Below, piece after piece: positions 11,081 to 21,616 of a stretch of DNA of 64,000 bases. Under the pieces are notes generated by a model. That model worked only from the letters and a program-made list of their open reading frames with translations, did no database searches and was not told the DNA's origin. The DNA lies in the NCBI GenBank assembly GCA_019636815.1, contig JAHBWT010000004.1:1-64000 (forward strand), in the 5' to 3' direction. Position 1 is the first letter of the stretch; each line of letters starts with the position of its first letter. A program made the position numbers and the translations under genes. Origin of the DNA: Nitrospira sp. (GTDB lineage: Bacteria > Nitrospirota > Nitrospiria > Nitrospirales > Nitrospiraceae).

Positions 11081-11291
11081 CGTTCGTAGTGAGCTGGTCG
11101 AACCATGAACGGAGCCGTGTTTTCTGCCCTTTCGCGAACCTGCCCTGAGCTAGCTGAAGGGTTCACGCTCGACCCCGCTCATGCTCAACTCAAAACTCCG
11201 TTCGTGGTGAGCTCCGTCGAACCATGAACGGGATCTCACGCCCTTCGACGAGCCTGTCCTGAGGCAATCGAAGGACTCAGGGCGAACGGAC
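11081..11291. repeat. Cluster of REP-like palindromic repeats
   Basis: Two copies of a palindromic unit CGTTCGTRGTGAGC...TCGAACCATGAACGG lie at 11081-11112 and 11199-11232; the arms CGTTC(G/A)TGGT and ACCATGAACG pair around a short loop. Between and after them are CCTTCGA/TCGAAGG units (about 11136-11170 and 11241-11291). The spacer from 11051 to 11346 holds nothing else. The units could form hairpins in RNA. Confidence 0.7.
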
Positions 11292-11346
11292 TATCGCAGG
11301 AATTTTAAACGCCCGGAGAAAAGGAAACAGGGTCAAAGCGTAAAGG

Positions 11347-13099
11347 TTATTTTACGTCCTGGGCACAACGGAACCCGAGGCTGTCGCCCCGTCCCGAGGG
11401 AGTGACCCTGCCCCGGCCCGCAGATCGCACAGAGCCCGGATCATCGCTCCAGGACCCACCGCGGAGCACCCGATAGTCCCCACTCGAAGGCCCTGTAGGA
11501 TTCCGCTCCGGGCTCTTGTCGTAATAGTTCGCGCCATACCAGTCGGCCACCCATTCCCACACATTGCCGGCCATGTCGAACAAGTGAAAAGGATTCGGCT
11601 CAAAGGAGCCCACCGGCGCCGTGCGCTCGTAACCATCGTTGTACCCCGCCATGATCACCAATCCAGGGTCCTTCTCATTCAAGAATTCATCCGCGACATT
11701 GGGCCACCTTGCGTGTGCCGGGCGTGCCGTTGCCCCACCAGTATTTCGTTTGTGTCCCGGCCCGCGTGGCATATTCGAATTCTGCCTCGGTCGGAAGCCG
11801 CTTACCGTACCATCGGCAATAGGCGTCAGCATCCTCCCAAGAGACAGACACCACCGGGTGCTCTGTCCGATTCGATGCGAAGACGGTCACCCCGCCTTCC
11901 GGCTGTCTCCAGGTGGCACCAGTAACATCCTTCCAGTCGCCATCCACTAGTCCTCGGGAGGTCCCTTCTTTCTCTGCAGTGGTGTGATGCCCAGTGGCCT
12001 CGACAAACTTCGCAAATAGGCGGTTCGTCACTTCGTACTGATCGAGATAGAAGCTGTCGATCTGAACTCTGTGCTGGGGAAGCTCGGGTTTATACCAGCC
12101 TTCGCAGGTCTGCTGATCTTTCTTCAGCTCCTTAACGCATGACAAGATCGCGCGATCCACCTCGTCTTTCGTGCTACCCATCAAGAAGCTTCCGGCCGGA
12201 ATCAGGACCATCGGCGCGCCGTCTTTCCCGGTGAACTTCTTCGCAGGAACAGCTGCCTGTTCTAACTTGGTAACCGTAGCCTGAGTTGACGGCTCTTCTG
12301 TCTTGGCAGGGCGGACTGTCTGCCGCGACTTGGTATCCGTCGTCTTGGTAGCCGTTGTTCCTTGGGTCGTGGTGGGTTTCGCCTGCGGTGCGGCCACCGG
12401 AGGCTTCTCGGCAGGCTCTGGCTCAGGGGACGGCGTAGCCACCGGGCTCTGGGTAGGCGATGGCTGCACTGGTGTCGGAAATGGTGGTGGATCGATGGGG
12501 CGAGGAGAAGGAATCGAGGACAAGAACAACTGGCCTGCAAAGGCTCCAATGACCACAAGCAAGCCAGCTCCGATGATGAGGTATGGCGGGGACTGCTTCG
12601 ACCGACCCCGGCCAGTTGGTGCGCTCGGTTGGTTCTCGTCCGCTCGTACCGGCGCGGGCTCCTGGCTCTGTGTCACAGGAGGTTGTGGAATGGCAGATTT
12701 CGAAGGAGCGCCGATCACACGAGCAAGATCTTGGACAAATTGGTCGAAGCCCGCGTGATCCTGTTCCGGTTGCCAATCCATCAAGTGCGCAGCTTGCACG
12801 TCTCTAAATTCTAGAGGGATCTTTACCTCTTCAAGAATCATTACCGGGAACAACACCCTTCGGCGCAGGCCTTCCCTCGCCTCATTCTTGACCCATTGCG
12901 ATTTCACGGATGTCTTGGTCCAGACGACCACCACGGCTTTCGATGCATCCAAGGCCTCTTCAATAACCTCGTCATACGACCGGCCTGTGGGAATGCGCCG
13001 ATCCCACCAGACCGGCCAGCCCTTCCGCTCCAAGGCATGAGCCAGGGGCTTAACCCGGTCCCTGTCTTCACTCGCGTAACTGATGAAGATGTCACTCAT
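11347..13099 (-). pseudogene. TIR domain + formylglycine-generating-enzyme-like protein, frameshifted
   Basis: Reading from 13099, the product has a TIR domain (about residues 1-130; [14 protein letters not shown], with Glu in [10 protein letters not shown]), a linker, one transmembrane segment ([16 protein letters not shown]), a long Pro/Thr/Lys-rich stretch and a sulfatase-modifying-factor (FGE) domain from about residue 300 ([13 protein letters not shown]). The frame ends at about 11687 after YWWGNGTPG. The rest of the FGE domain, with FDMAGNVWEWVADW and RVLRGGSW, continues in another frame to 11347. Removing one base from the GGG at 11701-11703 (plus strand) restores VANVADEF and a full domain of about 584 residues. 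It could be a real mutation, an assembly error or a programmed shift. Confidence 0.85.
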
Positions 13100-13335
13100 G
13101 GGGGTGAACGCGTCACTGAAGTCGCCGCAGTGTCATAGGGATATTGTCTGGGACCATGAGGGGCCCCAAGTGTAACGATGTTACGAAGAACTGTCTAGAA
13201 GCTGGACCAGGTACATGACACACGGCTTCGGCAAGCGTCAGTTGGTACATTGTCGGTTTTAATGGCTTTATCAGTATCCGACCCATTCCATCTATCGCTT
13301 GCCTTCGTGCATCGCTCCTCGCATAATTCGTCGCC

Positions 13336-14073
13336 ATGCAGTCCCCGATTGGACCAAAACCCGCCGTACTGGTCACCGGAGCTTCCGGTGGGATCGGGCA
13401 CGCCATGTGTGAGGGATTCGGAAAGGCCGGGTGGTACGTAGGCGTGCACTACTATCGCAATAAACCAGCGGCAGAAGAGACCTTACGACAGGTGCTGAAC
13501 ACAGGCGGAGCCGGCCACCTTTACCAGGCGGATATTCGAGAAGCTGAATCAGTTCGGCGCATGATCGACGTGTTCACCGGCAGCACATCCGGCTCGTTGG
13601 CCTTCGTGTGCAACGCGGGACTTGGACAGCGCGACTTGCTCGTGCGTCATTCTGAGGAGATCTGGGATGACGTCATCGCCACCAATCTGACGGGAATCTT
13701 TCATTGCCTACGCGCGATCGCACCTCCAATGATCGCTCGCGGAGGAGGTTCCATCATCGTGATCGGCTCCCACACAGGGTTCCATGGCGCCAGAGGCCAG
13801 AGCGCGTATGCCACATCGAAGGCCGGACTGATCGGACTCGTTCGGACGGCCGCGTTGGAATGGGGATCGCAGAACATTCGCGTGAATCTCGTGCTACCAG
13901 GCTGGCAGAAGACCGACTTGACCAAAGATGTGTTTCCGGAGGGACAAGGTTGGCTCGATCACGCGCTGCACCGTCCACCAAACATCCAGGAAGTCGTCGG
14001 AACCATCGTCCACCTGGCTCAGCTCAAGGATGTCTCGGGGCAAGTCTGGAACTGCGACAGTCGACATCTGTGA
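13336..14073 (+). CDS. Short-chain dehydrogenase/reductase, FabG-like
   Basis: A 245-residue NAD(P)-dependent oxidoreductase. The cofactor loop is TGASGGIGHAM, the CNAG motif follows strand 4, and the active site has Ser in VIGSHTGFHG and YATSK (Tyr and Lys). It resembles 3-oxoacyl-ACP reductases. bioD starts 42 bp downstream on the same strand, so it might supply the pimeloyl moiety for biotin, but this rests on position alone. The 236 bp upstream separate it from the divergent TIR-FGE gene and should hold both promoters. Confidence 0.85.
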   Translation: MQSPIGPKPAVLVTGASGGIGHAMCEGFGKAGWYVGVHYYRNKPAAEETLRQVLNTGGAGHLYQADIREAESVRRMIDVFTGSTSGSLAFVCNAGLGQRDLLVRHSEEIWDDVIATNLTGIFHCLRAIAPPMIARGGGSIIVIGSHTGFHGARGQSAYATSKAGLIGLVRTAALEWGSQNIRVNLVLPGWQKTDLTKDVFPEGQGWLDHALHRPPNIQEVVGTIVHLAQLKDVSGQVWNCDSRHL

Positions 14074-15474
<1,401 letters not shown>

Positions 15475-15478
<4 letters not shown>

Positions 15479-16080
15479 GGCAGGTCTCGCATGGAAGAGT
15501 GTTGCAACACCTTCTGTTTGACGATACGAAAATGTGCTTCGAGTTCCTGCCGCATGGCCATCGCCACCAGCCAATCCGGCACCATGGATTTGATTTCGAC
15601 GATCAGCTCGAAATCGGCACGGGTCTGATTCCCCTCTCCGGCGGGAGTGAGCTTCCACACTCGATGATAGCGCTTGAAGTCTCCACCCGTGAGGTCGGTC
15701 ACCAGACCGCCGTTTTCCAGTGGCCTCGACTCAGTGACTAACCGACGCTCTCCGGGCATCAGAGGATGCTCGATTCGCAGGTCCACTGTGGCCACCCCGT
15801 CACGGATGTTTAACTCGGCCACGCGCATTCGGACCTCAAAGAGATCAGGCCAGTGAGGGTAATCAGCCAGCAGCGCTTGGACGACTTCAGGACTCGCTGG
15901 AAAGAGCACCTGTGCCGTCGCGCGAACTCCACCCTCGGATTCAGCGGCGACCTTTAACCTGTCCGCCTCCGCCGCGAGGGAATTCACCGCTCCCCATCCC
16001 GGCGCCGCCAGAAAAACCGCGAAGAGAATCAGCCGGAGTGGAGCGGAAGAGCCCTCTCTTCGCTTATCCGACGATCGCAT
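15475..16080 (-). CDS. Exported SRPBCC/START-like protein
   Basis: A 201-residue protein with a signal peptide (LRLILFAVFLAAPGWGAVNSLAAEA) and a SRPBCC-like fold in the mature part: FPASPEVVQALLADYPHWPDLF matches the start of polyketide-cyclase/lipid-transport-like domains. It should lie in the periplasm and bind a hydrophobic ligand, perhaps a lipid or quinone. The start at 16080 overlaps the end of the DGQHR gene by 17 bp, so the three genes from 17176 down to 14804 look like one transcript. Confidence 0.75.
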
Positions 16081-17176
16081 CCAGCAGCCGTTGATGAATT
16101 TTTCGCACCCGTTCGAGCTGCCCTTTCGCCGGAAACCGTTCGTAGAATCCATCGGCTCGAAATTCCTTCGTCAACGGCGCCCAGGGTTTGACGATCTCGG
16201 CAAACGGCTTGTGGGAGCGTTGTTCTTCCCAATCAGCGATGAGCTTGCGATCCACGATCAGGTCGTCGAGCACGCGAATCAGCGCCTTGAGAGTGACATC
16301 GCGAGTGAACATGTACCGATCGTTCTGTCCCCAAACCTCGCCCATGACGTCCTTCACGCCCTTCAGATAATCACGGACCAAGGCGTAGCACCGGTCAGGT
16401 TTCATTCCCAGATGGGATTCCAGCCAACGCTGATGGACCGTCACAACCTTCAGCAGTTCATTGAATACCTCGGACTGTAGAATCCACTTTTCCTGTTTGC
16501 TCCGCCCTCCCAGCCGATTGATCTTATACTGCAACGGTGAGTCCGACTCGCCGTACAAGAGATTGACGACCTTGGCGGCGAATTTCTTTTCCGGACTCTC
16601 CCATGACACCTTTTCGTAGAGATCCACCAGATGCGATCGGTTGATCCGTGTATGGGTGGAGTTGATGATCACGAACATCTCTGTGGCAAAATCCGCGCTC
16701 CGTCCATCGAAGAGCAAACAGGGTACCTCGACTTGGGCGCTTTGATCCGGATGCTTCTCATGAAAAAAATGCAGCCCAGCGAGTCGATGTTGCCCATCGA
16801 TCATCAGATACTTCCCCTTCGGTTCACTCAGATGGCCGATGGAATCGGAGCCGTCCGCCTTTTGAAAACGAAGCGTTTCATCGGTAAAAAGGAGCACGGT
16901 GCCAGGAATCATCGGCTGCGCCACGACGGTCTCATAGAAATTGACGATCTGCTTGATCTTTTGTCGGTTCAGAACACGCTGAAAACCCTTTTCACTTCGC
17001 TCGATTCCCGCGATAAATTTCGCCACCTCATCGTGTTCCGAGAGCTTGGCCTGCTCGATCTCTTCACCCTCAAAATAATATCGGCTCGTAAACCGAACCT
17101 TGCCTAAGAGCTCACCGGCCTTGTACGCGATAAAATAGAAGATGCCCTCTTTTTGCGTGATCCGCGTCGCGAGCAT
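16064..17176 (-). CDS. DGQHR-domain protein, DndB-like
   Basis: A 370-residue protein of the DGQHR superfamily, named for the signature seen here as MIDGQHRLAGL. FVIINSTHTRINRSHLVDLY follows, as in DndB and related ParB/sulfiredoxin-like proteins linked to DNA phosphorothioation or restriction islands. The start at 17176 is set by AAGGAGG a few bases upstream; the ORF opens earlier at 17239 without one. No dnd, restriction or helicase genes are close, so it is an orphan whose substrate is unknown. Confidence 0.85.
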   Translation of the reverse strand: MLATRITQKEGIFYFIAYKAGELLGKVRFTSRYYFEGEEIEQAKLSEHDEVAKFIAGIERSEKGFQRVLNRQKIKQIVNFYETVVAQPMIPGTVLLFTDETLRFQKADGSDSIGHLSEPKGKYLMIDGQHRLAGLHFFHEKHPDQSAQVEVPCLLFDGRSADFATEMFVIINSTHTRINRSHLVDLYEKVSWESPEKKFAAKVVNLLYGESDSPLQYKINRLGGRSKQEKWILQSEVFNELLKVVTVHQRWLESHLGMKPDRCYALVRDYLKGVKDVMGEVWGQNDRYMFTRDVTLKALIRVLDDLIVDRKLIADWEEQRSHKPFAEIVKPWAPLTKEFRADGFYERFPAKGQLERVRKIHQRLLDAIVG

Positions 17177-17269
17177 AGGACCTCCTTGGCTAGCAGAAGC
17201 TGACGAGAGGATTCTACGCGGCCCTCTCCATGGCCGCAAGCTAAGCGCCTGTGCTACGATCCTGTCGCG

Positions 17270-17644
17270 ATGATTTCACAACGGTACAAGCTTGCCGCGT
17301 TACTCTCACTCCTTCTGTTTCTACCGACGATCCCTCCGGACGCCGGCACGCAGGAACCGGAGGACTCGCGGGCAACAACGGAGCTCTCGTGTAGTTTCTC
17401 GATGGACAAAGGTGAATCTGCACAGCCTTGTCACGTTCCATTCCCCCAAGGATGCCTGGTCGCCCATATCCCAGGCACCACGCAACCCTGGTCCACCATC
17501 TCCAAGGGCGGCCGATTACAATGTCGATTTGACAAAACAAAGACTGATTGGAAAACGAACATCGTCGGCACCTGCGGCCGATGCGAATCGGTTCGCTGTT
17601 CAGCGCAGTTCAGCGTCCGCTTCGATTGCTCCGCCCAGCCCTAA
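17270..17644 (+). CDS. Small exported cysteine-rich protein
   Basis: A 124-residue protein with an N-terminal hydrophobic segment (LAALLSLLLFLPTI) that fits a signal peptide. The mature part has about eight cysteines, including CGRCESVRC, so disulfides or metal binding in the periplasm are likely. It ends 15 bp before queG on the same strand. No family was recognised. Confidence 0.6.
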   Translation: MISQRYKLAALLSLLLFLPTIPPDAGTQEPEDSRATTELSCSFSMDKGESAQPCHVPFPQGCLVAHIPGTTQPWSTISKGGRLQCRFDKTKTDWKTNIVGTCGRCESVRCSAQFSVRFDCSAQP

Positions 17645-17659
17645 TTCCACGTCTCGCCG

Positions 17660-18667
17660 ATGTCCCTGACCACGACCATCAAACAAGAAGCTCGCTTGCT
17701 AGGATTCGATGCGGTCGGCATCGCATCGATCGGCAACAACGATCCCTCTTCGACCAGCAGTAACCAGAGCACTGGCTCGCGTGACGAGGAGCCGGCCACT
17801 TTCCCTCAGCGCCTATTTGATCGACTCAGCCAATGGATCCAGCGCGGCTATCACGGGAGCATGGCATGGATGGAACGTACACCTGAAAAACGCGCCAACC
17901 CCCGTCATGTGCTTCCAGGCTGCCGGTCGATTATTTCGGTGGGAGTCAACTATCTCACCGAACATCGCGCCAACGAACGACCGGGCTATGGTCGAATCGC
18001 TCGATACGCTTGGGGCAAGGACTACCACAAGGTCCTGCTGGACCGTCTTCAACGGCTGGAGCAATTCCTTCACAACTTGACACCTGAGGCGCACACTCGT
18101 TGTTATGTGGATACTGGCCCGATCATGGAAAAAGCCTGGGCCGAACGGGCCGGCCTCGGTTGGATCGGGAAACATTCGAATCTCGTCTCAGCCGAGCATG
18201 GCTCCTGGCTGTTGCTCGGAGAAATCCTCACGACGTTGGAGCTTGAGCCCGATGAGCCGGCGACCGATCTTTGCGGAAGCTGTACGCTCTGTATTCAGGC
18301 ATGCCCGACGAAGGCCATCACCGAGCCCTATATCGTCGACGCCACGCGCTGCATTTCCTACCTCACGATCGAACTTCGCGGCGATGCCACGGCTATCCCT
18401 CAAGAATTGCAATCGGAGATGGGGAACAAGATCTTCGGGTGCGACGATTGTCTTGACGTCTGTCCTTTTAACTTACGAAGTGAGCCGACTCGCGAGGAAG
18501 CCTTTCAGCCGTCCGATTTGGCCCTCTCGCCCGACCTGAAGAAACTTTCCGAGCTGGATGATTCGACCTTTTCCACGCTGTTTCAACACAGCCCGATTCG
18601 GCGGGCAAAGCTTCATGGGCTTCGTCGCAACGTGGCAATCGCGCAACGCAACATGGACCCCTTGTGA
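17660..18667 (+). CDS. queG: Epoxyqueuosine reductase
   Basis: Catalyses the last step of queuosine formation on tRNA, reducing epoxyqueuosine with cobalamin and two [4Fe-4S] clusters. The two cluster motifs are CGSCTLCIQACPTKAI and CDDCLDVCPFN, and the cobalamin-domain region has YVDTGPIMEKAWAERAGLGWIGK. At 335 residues it is the HEAT-repeat-lacking short form. A low-complexity insertion (DPSSTSSNQSTGSRDEE) near residue 30 is unusual. Confidence 0.93.
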   Translation: MSLTTTIKQEARLLGFDAVGIASIGNNDPSSTSSNQSTGSRDEEPATFPQRLFDRLSQWIQRGYHGSMAWMERTPEKRANPRHVLPGCRSIISVGVNYLTEHRANERPGYGRIARYAWGKDYHKVLLDRLQRLEQFLHNLTPEAHTRCYVDTGPIMEKAWAERAGLGWIGKHSNLVSAEHGSWLLLGEILTTLELEPDEPATDLCGSCTLCIQACPTKAITEPYIVDATRCISYLTIELRGDATAIPQELQSEMGNKIFGCDDCLDVCPFNLRSEPTREEAFQPSDLALSPDLKKLSELDDSTFSTLFQHSPIRRAKLHGLRRNVAIAQRNMDPL

Positions 18668-19102
18668 TCTCGCTTTTCGCGATATTCTGGTGTGAATCGA
18701 ATTAGATACGAGGTGTATCTTTTTAGATTCTCTGCATCCTCAATTATTATGAAGCTCGAAATTTGCATCGACCCAGCAGAGTTTTCCCAGCGCCTGATAG
18801 GTCATCAATTTTGCAAAGAAATTATACCTATTCCTCCCCATGGTAAGGCCGGTGGTACACATTGTACCTGGTGCCATTGACCATCAGCATCACATGCCGG
18901 AATGGAACACGCATTTATTTGACTCGGCAATGTACGCTGAAAAAAAATTGCATGCCTTGCGAAGAACAATGTATTTTTTCGACAGAATTTGGTAGATAAG
19001 TGACCCGGCGCTTGCTTGACAAGTGAATGGAGGGGGACCTAATTGGCCATACTTGTCAGAGCAACGTCTTTAATTCCATACATAATCTAAAGGGAGGCGA
19101 CT
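18668..19102 (+). promoter_or_regulatory. AT-rich nirK upstream region with candidate sigma-70 promoter
   Basis: A 435-bp spacer without a convincing gene, clearly more AT-rich than its surroundings. The best promoter is TTGACA at 19016-19021, a 17-bp gap, then CTAATT at 19039-19044. This gives a leader of about 50 bases before the AAGGGAGGCG ribosome site of nirK. The size and composition suggest regulator sites (nitrite/NO or oxygen response), but no FNR- or NsrR-type palindrome of good quality was found. Confidence 0.5.
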
Positions 19103-20056
19103 ATGCAGAGGTTTCGTTTACTCACATTAACTCTAGGACTTGGCGTCCTGTTGGGAGCCAGCGGGTGTATCACCATGCCTGGATCCGCAGGGGCAAAGGT
19201 CCACGATGTCACGTTCACAGCGACTGAATCTGAAATCGTCATCGACGGGAATGGGACGAAGTATAAAGCTTGGACCTTTAACGGTCAGATGCCGGGCCCG
19301 GTCGTCCGGGTCACCCAAGGTGATACCGTGAACTTCACCCTGATCGGCCATAAGGACAATGCCTTCCCACATTCGATGGACTTTCATGCAGCCGAGCTCG
19401 ACTTCTTGAAGAACTACCACCGTACGGTTGGACCGGGGGAGACACACAAGTTCTCCTTCGTGGCGAAAAAGCCCGGCGTGTTTTTCTACCACTGCGGCGC
19501 GAGCCCAATGATCCAGCACGTGGCGCGTGGTATGTTCGGTGCCATCATCGTTGATCCGAAGGATCCAAAGGTATGGCCAAAGGCCGATCGCGAATTCGTC
19601 CTGGTACAATCCGAGCTCTGGCAGAACCCGGACAATGTCCAGGCGATGTTTGATCGGAAATTTGATTACACAGTCTTCAATGGCGGTATCTTCAAGTATC
19701 ATCCCTTTATGCCAGGGGGAGAACCGTTGGAGGTCAAGGTGGGCGAGCGGGTGCGGATCTATTTTGTGAATGCCGGCCCGAACGAGTTCTCTGCGCTCCA
19801 TCCGATCGCCGAAATCTGGGACAACGTCTATGAAAGCGGCAATCCGGCCAACAAGTTCACGGGGGTTCAGACCTATGTGGTCGGGCCGGGCAGCGCAGCC
19901 ACATTCGATATGATCGCTGATGAAGCGGGAGCCTATCCTGTCGTTACTCACTCCTTAACCAGCGCCCTGCGCGGTGCGATTGCAGTGGTGGTCGCGAACC
20001 AGAATCCCAAGGACTATAAGGGCCAGTTGATGCCAAACACACCCTGGAATCCATAG
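19103..20056 (+). CDS. nirK: Copper-containing nitrite reductase, lipoprotein-like
   Basis: Reduces nitrite to NO in the periplasm. A two-cupredoxin-domain protein of 317 residues with all expected ligands: type 1 copper His90, Cys131, His139, Met144; type 2 copper His95, His130, His283; catalytic Asp93 and His233, in the contexts PHSMDFH, YHCGASPMIQH, SALHPIAEIWD and VVTHSL. The N-terminus ends in a lipobox-like ASGC, so it may be membrane-anchored. A globin and a cytochrome c follow on the same strand. Nitrospira NirK is known but its physiological role is debated. Confidence 0.93.
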   Translation: MQRFRLLTLTLGLGVLLGASGCITMPGSAGAKVHDVTFTATESEIVIDGNGTKYKAWTFNGQMPGPVVRVTQGDTVNFTLIGHKDNAFPHSMDFHAAELDFLKNYHRTVGPGETHKFSFVAKKPGVFFYHCGASPMIQHVARGMFGAIIVDPKDPKVWPKADREFVLVQSELWQNPDNVQAMFDRKFDYTVFNGGIFKYHPFMPGGEPLEVKVGERVRIYFVNAGPNEFSALHPIAEIWDNVYESGNPANKFTGVQTYVVGPGSAATFDMIADEAGAYPVVTHSLTSALRGAIAVVVANQNPKDYKGQLMPNTPWNP

Positions 20057-20105
20057 TCAGTCAGTGCGTCATGCACTCATTTTATTCTTACACAAAGGAG
20101 ACGAT

Positions 20106-20549
20106 ATGACATTCAGCAAGAAAATTGTTTGTACGGCTGTCGCAGTAGCGGCAACCTGGACCTTAAGCAGTGCCCCATCCTTTGCTGCAGACCGGTCGCT
20201 CTATGAGCGGCTCGGCGGGCAAGGCGCGATTCAAGCCGTTGTCACCAAGTTCATCGGCAACGTGGGAGCGGACAAGCGCATTAATGGCTATTTCGCGAAC
20301 GCCGACCTCAAGAAGCTCAACAAGCTCTTGGTCGAACAGGTGTGTGCGGCGAGCGGCGGCCCCTGCACCTATTCAGGTCGAGACATGAAGACGACCCACA
20401 AGGGCATGAAGGTCACCACCGCTGCCTTCAATGCACTCGTGGAGGACCTGGTCAGTGCGCTGGATACCTTCAACGTGCCGGAGAAAGAAAAGGGCGAGCT
20501 GCTCTCCGTCCTCGGACCAATGAAGAGTGACATTGTCGAAGTTCCCTGA
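20106..20549 (+). CDS. Exported truncated haemoglobin, group 1
   Basis: A 147-residue protein: a Sec signal peptide (to about residue 28, cleavage near SFAADR) followed by a 2/2 globin beginning [16 protein letters not shown] with proximal His98 in MKTTHKGM. Group 1 globins can oxidise NO to nitrate or bind O2. Export to the periplasm and position 49 bp after nirK suggest it removes NO made by that enzyme; this is inference. The start at 20106 is preceded by AAAGGAGAC. Confidence 0.88.
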   Translation: MTFSKKIVCTAVAVAATWTLSSAPSFAADRSLYERLGGQGAIQAVVTKFIGNVGADKRINGYFANADLKKLNKLLVEQVCAASGGPCTYSGRDMKTTHKGMKVTTAAFNALVEDLVSALDTFNVPEKEKGELLSVLGPMKSDIVEVP

Positions 20550-20605
20550 CGGTGCAGCTTGGGCCCACAGTGGCAATCTCTCCTGTGTGGTCCACAGTTA
20601 GTCTT

Positions 20606-20640
20606 TCGTGGGCTCGGATCTGAGAGGTCCGGGCCCACGA
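20606..20640 (+). terminator. Hairpin after the globin gene, probable terminator
   Basis: A 13-bp stem, TCGTGGGCTCGGA with TCCGGGCCCACGA (one G-U type mismatch), closes a 9-base loop. It sits 57 bases after the globin stop. A T-tract is lacking on the plus strand, so it may be a weak terminator or an RNA 3'-end stabiliser. Confidence 0.5.
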
Positions 20641-20826
20641 CATCTTCATGTTGACATCCTAAACCAGCCTCCAACTCTACAACGATCTGAGCACCTTCGA
20701 TGGGACATTGGCACTGCCACCTTAGGACAATATCGTGGTATCATGTGCGCGGAATTTGCGGCTCTGGCCACACGGCTCGGGAAGCCATCCAGCCGCGGTA
20801 TCAGGAGTAATCACCAAGGAGGAATC

Positions 20827-21285
20827 ATGAGAGGTACCCGTTTGATGATGATAGTGTGCAGCCTAGTTGCCGTTGCCTCATGGAGTACGGTGGGATGGAC
20901 CGCGCCCGAAGCCGATCCATTGAAACCGCGTGTCCCTGATGCAGAACGCGGTGAAGCACGAAAACTGGAAAGCCCGGTAAAGGCCACACCCGAAGTGCTC
21001 GCAAAAGGCAAGGAGCTCTATGAAGGCAAGGGAACCTGCGCAAACTGCCATGGTCTGACCGGAGCAGGCGATGGCCCTGGCGGAATGCTGTTGACGCCGG
21101 GCCCACGAAACCTCATGAACTGCAAGTTTCACAAGAAGCGGAAGGACGGGGAACTGTTCTGGGTCGTCAAAAACGGAAGCCCGGGTACCGGTATGCCGGC
21201 TCTTGTCAAGGGAGGGATGATCACCGAAGAGGAAGCCTGGGCGATCATTGCATACGAACGGGCATTCTGTAAGGATAACGAATAG
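20827..21285 (+). CDS. Exported monohaem cytochrome c
   Basis: A 152-residue class I cytochrome c. It has a signal peptide (MMIVCSLVAVASWSTVGWTA), haem motif CANCH at residues 71-75 and a likely axial Met123 in GTGMPAL. The start at 20827 has AAGGAGGAATC upstream; frames starting earlier are not supported. Its place after nirK and the globin suggests electron delivery to NirK. A hairpin separates it from the globin gene, so it may be transcribed on its own. Confidence 0.9.
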   Translation: MRGTRLMMIVCSLVAVASWSTVGWTAPEADPLKPRVPDAERGEARKLESPVKATPEVLAKGKELYEGKGTCANCHGLTGAGDGPGGMLLTPGPRNLMNCKFHKKRKDGELFWVVKNGSPGTGMPALVKGGMITEEEAWAIIAYERAFCKDNE

Positions 21286-21314
21286 AGCCTGAACCGTTCT
21301 GCAAACGTGGCCTT

Positions 21315-21357
21315 GACGGCGAGTTGTAGTTGAACTTTCGACAGACAGCTCGCCGTC
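21315..21357 (+). terminator. Inverted repeat after the cytochrome gene
   Basis: A perfect 9-bp repeat, GACGGCGAG at 21315 and CTCGCCGTC ending at 21357, with a 25-base loop. It lies 30 bases past the stop and could stop transcription. The rest of the 331-bp spacer to 21616 shows no gene. Confidence 0.4.
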
Positions 21358-21616
21358 GGCATCACCCATTCAGTTCAATTCAGCCATCGGCTAACCCGTC
21401 CTTATCTCGCGCAGAGATCTCTTCAGTCAATACCTCGGAATCAGGAAGGTGGCCCTGCAACTCGTCGTGTGCCTCAAGCCTGGTCCACGAGACTCGTTAC
21501 CTCATTGCCCTTAGCTGCCAGCCGCCATCACCACCCCCTTTCTTTCTTCGCGGAAGGAGGTGTAGGCTACAAATGATTTTGAGGTTCGATAGGAGGCTAG
21601 ATCTAGGAGCACTCCG

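Noticed and set aside
18680-19100. Possible sigma-54 promoter or FNR box ahead of nirK
   Set aside because: No GG/GC doublet pair at the right distance and no TTGAT-N4-ATCAA palindrome was found; only a sigma-70-like candidate is reported.
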